From contig NZ_JABJQZ010000004.1 of the NCBI RefSeq assembly GCF_013155335.1, forward strand, positions 62,001-126,000: DNA of 64,000 nt, written 5' to 3'. The notes under the pieces were generated by a model. That model searched no databases. It was given only the letters and a program-made list of their open reading frames with translations, and was not told where the DNA came from. The position numbers and the translations under genes were made by a program. This document shows, in pieces, positions 59,384 to 64,000 of this stretch; position 1 is the first letter of the stretch, and every line of letters begins with the position of its first letter. This DNA is from Nocardioides sp. zg-1230. GTDB taxonomy: Bacteria > Actinomycetota > Actinomycetes > Propionibacteriales > Nocardioidaceae.

Positions 59384-59389
59384 CATGAT
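59384..59389 (+). promoter_or_regulatory. Leaderless -10-like hexamer, CATGAT
   Basis: Ends six bases before the ATG at 59396. Confidence 0.4.
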
Positions 59390-59395
59390 GGTGCC

Positions 59396-60097
59396 ATGAC
59401 CAGCACGACCCCCACCGGAGCCACCACCGCGACCACCCTGGGAACCGCTCCCCGCGGCGTCCTCGTCGACCTCGGTCCCGTCGCCCAGCTGCGCGCCGGA
59501 CATCTTCTCCGGCGCCTGCCGCAGCTCTATGTCGGACTCGTCCTGTACGGCGTCTCGCTGGCGATGATGGTGCGCGGCGCGCTCGGCCTGGCGCCGTGGG
59601 ACGTCCTGCACTCCGGCTTCGTCCGCCACGTCCCGATGACCCTGGGCCAGGCGGTCGTGCTCTTCAGCTTCGTGGTGCTCGTCCTCTGGATCCCGCTGCG
59701 TGAGATGCCGGGGCTCGGCACGATCAGCAACGCGGTGGTCGTGGGCCTCTCCGCCGACGCGACCCTGGCCGTCCTCGACCGCCCGGACGCGATCGCCGGC
59801 CGGCTCGGCCTGATGGTGGGCGGCGTCGTGCTGTGCGGACTGGCGAGCGCGCTCTACATCGGCGCTCAGCTCGGCCGCGGTCCGCGCGACGGCCTGATGA
59901 CCGGGCTCGCGCGACGCACCGGCCTGTCGTTGCGGCTCGTGCGCACCGGTCTCGAGGTCGCCGTCGTGGTCATCGGCCTCCTGCTCGGTGGCGTCCTCGG
60001 TGTGGGCACGGTGGTCTACGCCCTGGCGATCGGTCCGCTCACCCAGCTGATGCTGCCGTGGTTCACCGTGGACCTGATGGCGCCTCGCGAGGGCTGA
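59396..60097 (+). CDS. YczE/YitT-like membrane protein
   Basis: A 233-residue membrane protein with five predicted helices. The core RLPQLYVGLVLYGVSLAMMV, GLAPWDVLHSGF and GLFGxGP-type segment YIGAQLGRGPRDGLMTGLAR match YczE-family proteins of unknown function. It is divergent from a MocR gene; in Bacillus subtilis yczE is also beside a MocR-type gene (ycxD). Its 3' end overlaps the convergent GGT gene by 35 bases. Confidence 0.82.
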   Translation: MTSTTPTGATTATTLGTAPRGVLVDLGPVAQLRAGHLLRRLPQLYVGLVLYGVSLAMMVRGALGLAPWDVLHSGFVRHVPMTLGQAVVLFSFVVLVLWIPLREMPGLGTISNAVVVGLSADATLAVLDRPDAIAGRLGLMVGGVVLCGLASALYIGAQLGRGPRDGLMTGLARRTGLSLRLVRTGLEVAVVVIGLLLGGVLGVGTVVYALAIGPLTQLMLPWFTVDLMAPREG

Positions 60098-61568
60098 CCC
60101 CCACCACCCGGGCCTCACCCTCGCGTCGCGGGTCAGCGACCGCGTCGAGCGATCCGTCGGAGCGGGTGAGCGCGGCACCGACGCCGCCGAAGTACATGGA
60201 CAGCGCGTCCTCCATGCGCACCACCTCGTCGGGCAGCCCGGCCCGGTGGACGTGCACCCGGGGATGGGCCACGGCGGCGTGGAGGTCGAGCCCGCCGTTG
60301 ACGAAGCCGGCCAGCGCACACACGACCGCAGTCGTGATGCGGTCGGCACCGGGCGACCCGATCGCCAGCGTCGACCCGTCGTCGTGGCGCCCGACGACGG
60401 GCGCCATGTTGGACAGCAGGCGCTCACCCGGGGCGACCTGCCGGTCGGGCGGGTTGAGCTCCTGCTCGCCGAGACAGTTGTTGAGCCAGATCCCGGTGCC
60501 GGCCGCGATCATGCCGGCGCCGTAGCCCGATGACACTGTCAGCGAGCACGCCGAGCCGTCGGCGTCGGTGACCGACACGTGGGCCGTCGAGCCCGACTCG
60601 AGCACCGCCCGGTGGTCGGCGTCGACCCGGTCGAGCCAGGCGCGCGACGCGTCGGCGAGGTCGGCGGCGACCTCCAGCACCTCGCGACGGTGTCCCAGGA
60701 CGGCCCGCTGCACCCGGACGAGGTGCGCGACGTCGTCCGCGTCCCAGCCGGCCCTCGGCCGGTCCTCCATCAGTCGCAGCATGGCCGCGAGGACCACCCC
60801 ACCGACCGACGGCGGCGTCGTGGTCGCGAGGCTCCAGCCGTGGACGCGGGCCGTCAGCGGCTCGCGGACCACGGGCGCGTACGCCGCCAGGTCGACGCGT
60901 CCGAGCAGGCCGCCGCGCTCGCCGACGTCCGCCGCGATCGCGTCGGCGAGGTCGCCGTCGTGGAGCGCGCGAGGGCCGACGGCCGCGACGTGCTCCAGCG
61001 TCGTCGCGAGGTCGGCGACGACGACGCGGTCCTCGGTCAGCCGACCCGCGTCGTCGTGCAGGGCTGCGTGGCTGGCGGGGTCCCACCCGAAGATCGACTC
61101 GTGGACGTGGCGCAGGTAGTAGCGCGACGCCGAGCCCAGGGTGAAGCCACCGCGGGCGACGTCGATCGCCGGCGCCACGAGCTCGGCCCACGGCAGGTGC
61201 CCGTCGCGGGCGTGCGCCTCGCCGAAGGCGGCGAGGGAGCCGTGCGTGGCGACCGAGCCGGCGCCGATCGTGATCTCCACCCCGCCGCCGTACTCCGTCG
61301 AGACGTCCCACGTGCGGGGCGGGGGAGCGTCGACGCGGCGGCCGATGCCGGGCCGGTCCATCCAGCCGTCGACGGCGTACGCCGCTCGGGCGGACGGTTG
61401 CACCGTGACGAACCCGCCCGAGCTCAGCGAGACGAGCCCGACCTCGGTGACCATCGCGACCAGGGCGGCCGCGATGGCGGCGTCGACGGCGGAGCCGCCC
61501 GCGCGGGCGACCTGCTCAGCGGCGTCCGCGGCCTCCGGGCTGGGCGCCGCGACGGCGAGCCGTCCCAC
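60063..61568 (-). CDS. Gamma-glutamyltranspeptidase-family protein
   Basis: A 501-residue Ntn-hydrolase. The autocatalytic threonine lies in SGSTAHVSVTDADGSACS, splitting the chain into a large subunit (~340) and a small subunit (~160). GGSAVDAAIAAALVAMVTEV and SLSSGGFVTV are normal GGT segments. No signal peptide, so it is cytoplasmic, unlike the exported Ggt. Starts GTG 61568, 18 bases after the methyltransferase gene, with which it is probably co-transcribed. Confidence 0.88.
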   Translation of the reverse strand: MGRLAVAAPSPEAADAAEQVARAGGSAVDAAIAAALVAMVTEVGLVSLSSGGFVTVQPSARAAYAVDGWMDRPGIGRRVDAPPPRTWDVSTEYGGGVEITIGAGSVATHGSLAAFGEAHARDGHLPWAELVAPAIDVARGGFTLGSASRYYLRHVHESIFGWDPASHAALHDDAGRLTEDRVVVADLATTLEHVAAVGPRALHDGDLADAIAADVGERGGLLGRVDLAAYAPVVREPLTARVHGWSLATTTPPSVGGVVLAAMLRLMEDRPRAGWDADDVAHLVRVQRAVLGHRREVLEVAADLADASRAWLDRVDADHRAVLESGSTAHVSVTDADGSACSLTVSSGYGAGMIAAGTGIWLNNCLGEQELNPPDRQVAPGERLLSNMAPVVGRHDDGSTLAIGSPGADRITTAVVCALAGFVNGGLDLHAAVAHPRVHVHRAGLPDEVVRMEDALSMYFGGVGAALTRSDGSLDAVADPRREGEARVVGVSPREAPSGPR

Positions 61569-61586
61569 GTCCCGGCGCCCGCCTGC

Positions 61587-62153
61587 TCAGCGCCGGGTGG
61601 CGATGACGGCGGACGCGTCGGCGGCCACCATCACCTCGACCGCGGTGAAGCGCTCGTCGGTGAGCCACTGCTCGCGGAGGGTGTCGACGCGGCCGTAGGT
61701 GATCGGGGGCCAGGACTCGCAGGGCGCGAAGTCGTCGAGCACCACGATGCCGCCGGGCTCGACGAGGTCGATGACGGCGTCGACGCCCACCTCGGACGGC
61801 GTGCCCGAGTCGAGGAACAACAGGGAGAAGGGGCCGTGCTCGCGCAGCACGCTCCAGTCGGCGGCGAGCACCTCGACCTTGGCGTCGTCGTCGAAGATCT
61901 TGGACGCCGCGCCGGCCAGCGACTCGTCGAGCTCGGCGGTCAGGATGCGCGCCCCGTTGCGTACGCCGCTGCGCAGCCACGCGGTTCCGACACCGCAGCC
62001 GGTGCCGAACTCGGCCATCGTGCCGCCCCGTGTCGCGGCGAGTGTCGCGAGCAGGCGACCGGTCTCGTTGCGGCAGAACGCGACGTAGCCGGCCTGGCGG
62101 CACACGTCGAAGGCGCGCTGGACGATGTCGGGGAGATCCGGGGGAGCAGACAT
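61587..62153 (-). CDS. Class I SAM-dependent methyltransferase
   Basis: A 188-residue protein resembling O-methyltransferase family 3: MAEFGTGCGVGTAWL is motif I, ILTAELDESLAG motif II-like and PGGIVVLDDFAPC the post-III segment. Substrate unknown. ATG 62153 starts MSAPPDLPD. It is first of a two-gene unit with the GGT gene. Confidence 0.83.
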   Translation of the reverse strand: MSAPPDLPDIVQRAFDVCRQAGYVAFCRNETGRLLATLAATRGGTMAEFGTGCGVGTAWLRSGVRNGARILTAELDESLAGAASKIFDDDAKVEVLAADWSVLREHGPFSLLFLDSGTPSEVGVDAVIDLVEPGGIVVLDDFAPCESWPPITYGRVDTLREQWLTDERFTAVEVMVAADASAVIATRR

Positions 62154-62577
62154 GAGGCCGCCGAGTCTGTCACTCCTCGCCCGCGATCCCAGTCGATGGC
62201 CGCCCATCTCACGATCTGACACGTTTACAGAAACCCCGTGCGGCGGCGCGTCCGTCAGTCGTACAGTCGTCCCATCATGCGGAGCGTCTTCGTACTTATC
62301 GATCGCCGCGGCGAGGCCTGAGAGAGAGGCCACCTCGTCGCGGTGTTCGGCGTTGACGAGGTTCCGCCGCCCGGCCTTTCGCCCCTCCGCTGAGCGCCTG
62401 CTCAGCCGAGCTCGAAGCCACCGCCTTCGCGGCGGGTCCCTCGCAGTCCTGCGCGACCCGCACGCTCGTCGGCCGGCAGCCGGGCCCGGGCGATCCCCGA
62501 CGTCCTGCTTCCCTCCCCGCCGCGGTGTCGGCGGCTTCGGGCTCACCCACCACCAGCCACACACAGGAGTGAGACCC
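62154..62577. other. 424-base gap holding a leader peptide and hairpins
   Basis: The gap between the methyltransferase and a 46-codon ORF holds a candidate promoter (TACAGT, 62262-62267), a 14-codon leader ORF (62277-62321), a hairpin with 7-bp arms (62333-62339 with 62355-62361), and otherwise GC-rich sequence without a T run. No tRNA or known riboswitch pattern was seen. Confidence 0.55.
62277..62321 (+). CDS. Candidate leader peptide upstream of leuB
   Basis: MRSVFVLIDRRGEA, 14 codons, with Val, Leu and Ile clustered (GTC TTC GTA CTT ATC); GTA and CTT are rare in this genome. It resembles the ilv leader in design and lies 450 bases before leuB. It is too short to be judged by composition. 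Confidence 0.5.
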   Translation: MRSVFVLIDRRGEA

Positions 62578-62718
62578 ATGTACGCGATGTATCCCGACAC
62601 CTGGGGCCCCGCGGCCCACGACCCCGAGAACCCGCGCAGCGCCGAGAACACCGCGGTCGCCGTCCAGACCGCGCTTGACCTGCGAGACGGCGGCGGCCAG
62701 CGCCCCGACGACAACTAA
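62578..62718 (+). CDS. Hypothetical 46-residue protein
   Basis: [20 protein letters not shown] begins a small, acidic, soluble protein without a recognised family. AGGAGTGAGA lies at good distance before ATG 62578. It ends 10 bases before leuB and could be a regulated small protein or simply a spacer ORF. Confidence 0.5.
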   Translation: MYAMYPDTWGPAAHDPENPRSAENTAVAVQTALDLRDGGGQRPDDN

Positions 62719-62721
62719 CGT
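62716..62721 (+). promoter_or_regulatory. Leaderless -10 hexamer, TAACGT
   Basis: Ends seven bases before the leuB ATG at 62729 and overlaps the stop codon of the 46-codon ORF. Confidence 0.45.
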
Positions 62722-62728
62722 TCGCCGC

Positions 62729-63817
62729 ATGCCTGACACCGCGCAGACAGCAGCAGCCCGCGACACCGGGAGCCCGACCCTCGCCGTCATCCCCGGCGAC
62801 GGCATCGGCCCCGAGGTGACCGCCGAGGCCCTCAAGGTCCTCGAGGTCGCCTCGCCGGTGAAGTTCGAGTCGACGCGCTACGACCTCGGCGCCGAGCGCT
62901 ACCTCGCGACCGGCGAGGTGCTGCCCGACTCGGTGCTCGCGGAGATCCGCGGGCACGACGCGATCCTGCTCGGTGCCGTCGGCGGCAAGCCCAACGACCC
63001 GAACCTGCCCCCCGGCATCCTCGAGCGCGGCCTGCTCCTCAAGCTGCGCTTCGAGCTCGACCACTACGTCAACCTCCGCCCGTCGCGGCTCTTCCCGGGC
63101 TCGGTCTCACCCCTGGCCGACCACGTGCTCGACAAGGGTGACATCGACTTCGTCGTGGTGCGCGAGGGCACCGAGGGCCCCTACACCGGCAACGGCGGCG
63201 TGCTGCGCGGCGGCACCCCCGCCGAGGTCGCGACCGAGGTCTCGCTCAACACGGCGTACGGCGTCGAGCGCGTGGTCCGCGACGCTTTCGCCCGCGCGCA
63301 GAAGCGCCCGCGCAAGAAGCTGACGCTGGTCCACAAGACCAACGTCCTCGTCAACGCCGGCTCCCTGTGGTGGCGACTCTTCGAGCAGGTCGGCGCCGAG
63401 CACCCCGACGTCACGACCGACTACATCCACATCGACGCGGCCATGATCTTCATGGCCACCGACCCCGCCCGCTTCGACGTGATCGTCACCGACAACCTCT
63501 TCGGCGACATCGTCACCGACCTCGCCGCCGCCATCACCGGCGGCATCGGGCTGGCCGCCTCCGGCAACGTCAACCCCGACCGGACGGCCCCGTCGATGTT
63601 CGAGCCCGTCCACGGTTCCGCCCCCGACATCGCCGGACAGCAGAAGGCCGACCCGACCGCCGCGATCCTCTCCGGCGCGCTCCTGCTCGACCACCTCGGC
63701 CACGCCGAGGCGGCGGCCGCGATCGAGGCGGCCGTGCTGGCCGACCTCTCCGAGCGCGACCCCGGCACGAGCCGTCGTACGAGCGAGGTCGGGGACGCCA
63801 TCGCCGCCCGCCTCTGA
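62729..63817 (+). CDS. leuB: 3-isopropylmalate dehydrogenase
   Basis: NAD-dependent decarboxylating dehydrogenase of leucine synthesis; 362 residues. It begins with the glycine-rich [30 protein letters not shown] and the metal-binding [15 protein letters not shown] are present. The ATG at 62729 (MPDTAQTAA) is fixed by TAACGT seven bases before. ilvE follows 35 bases downstream. Confidence 0.96.
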   Translation: MPDTAQTAAARDTGSPTLAVIPGDGIGPEVTAEALKVLEVASPVKFESTRYDLGAERYLATGEVLPDSVLAEIRGHDAILLGAVGGKPNDPNLPPGILERGLLLKLRFELDHYVNLRPSRLFPGSVSPLADHVLDKGDIDFVVVREGTEGPYTGNGGVLRGGTPAEVATEVSLNTAYGVERVVRDAFARAQKRPRKKLTLVHKTNVLVNAGSLWWRLFEQVGAEHPDVTTDYIHIDAAMIFMATDPARFDVIVTDNLFGDIVTDLAAAITGGIGLAASGNVNPDRTAPSMFEPVHGSAPDIAGQQKADPTAAILSGALLLDHLGHAEAAAAIEAAVLADLSERDPGTSRRTSEVGDAIAARL

Positions 63818-63840
63818 GAGCCCGCCGACGGGTTCTGGAA

Positions 63841-63846
63841 TAGGTT
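63841..63846 (+). promoter_or_regulatory. Leaderless -10 hexamer, TAGGTT
   Basis: Ends six bases before the ilvE ATG at 63853. Confidence 0.5.
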
Positions 63847-63852
63847 GACCCC

Positions 63853-64000
63853 ATGCAGATCAGCACCACCGCCAACCCCGCCCCCGTCGACGACGCCCGG
63901 CTCGCAGAGATCCTCGCGAACCCCGGGTTCGGCCAGCACTTCACCGACCACATGCTCACGGTCGAGTGGACGCCCGCGGACGGGTGGCACGCCGCGCGCA
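63853..64000 (+). CDS. ilvE: Branched-chain amino acid aminotransferase, 3'-truncated by the window edge
   Basis: Only the first 49 codons are present: MQISTTANPAPVDDARL then ILANPGFGQHFTDHM and VEWTPADGWHAAR, matching the N-terminus of actinobacterial IlvE. It would make the last step of valine, leucine and isoleucine synthesis. Follows leuB. Confidence 0.9.
   Translation, partial: MQISTTANPAPVDDARLAEILANPGFGQHFTDHMLTVEWTPADGWHAAR

Overview
This window is a high-GC actinobacterial chromosome segment, most likely from Nocardioides or a close relative in Nocardioidaceae. That rests on base composition, codon use, the conserved blocks rne-rplU-rpmA-obg-proB and cysteine desulfurase-mnmA-metE-like-ligA-gatCAB, and the ilvBNC-serA-leuB-ilvE group. 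No database search was possible. I see no phage, IS element, CRISPR array, tRNA or rRNA. Nearly every base lies in a plausible gene.

Layout. 0-6.4 kb: RNase E/G (5' end outside the window), ribosomal proteins bL21 and bL27, the Obg GTPase and ProB. 6.4-8.7 kb: a decayed HIT-family gene, a nucleotidyltransferase and a secreted metallopeptidase-like protein. 8.8-17.4 kb: cysteine desulfurase, MnmA, a short MetE-like protein, a TetR/MFS/hydrolase cluster on the other strand, and LigA. 17.4-25 kb: cell-surface and signalling genes (RTX-repeat protein, NarL-type two-component system, LCP protein plus lipoprotein, dimethylformamidase-like lipoprotein). 25-28.3 kb: gatCAB. 28.4-36.8 kb: a secreted alpha-toroid protein, then a cobalamin riboswitch and a five-gene operon with two secreted transcobalamin-like proteins and a complete ECF transporter. 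36.8-41.2 kb: sugar dehydrogenase, EamA exporter, PadR regulator, BNR propeller and SRPBCC protein. 41.2-49 kb: helix-turn-helix protein, ilvD, kynU and small enzymes. 49-64 kb: attenuator-controlled ilvBNC, NCS1 permease, FrnE-like protein, serA, a MocR/YczE pair, gamma-glutamyltranspeptidase, leuB and the start of ilvE.

The most notable system is the cobalamin island at 29.9-36.8 kb. A riboswitch with a hairpin that masks the ribosome binding site precedes overlapping genes for an alpha/alpha-toroid secreted protein, a membrane-anchored DUF4430 (transcobalamin C-terminal-like) protein on a Ser/Pro/Gly stalk, EcfT, a fused double ATPase and an S component. This resembles animal transcobalamin split into its alpha and beta domains, placed in front of an ECF importer. 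A paralogue of the toroid protein lies just upstream, outside the riboswitch unit.

Other recurring features are a -10-like hexamer placed 6-7 bases before many start codons (leaderless transcription, used here to choose starts), a dispersed palindrome (TGAGTCTC / GAGACTCA) found between genes and three times inside the DUF4430 stalk, and peptide leaders rich in Val/Leu/Ile codons before ilvB and before leuB.
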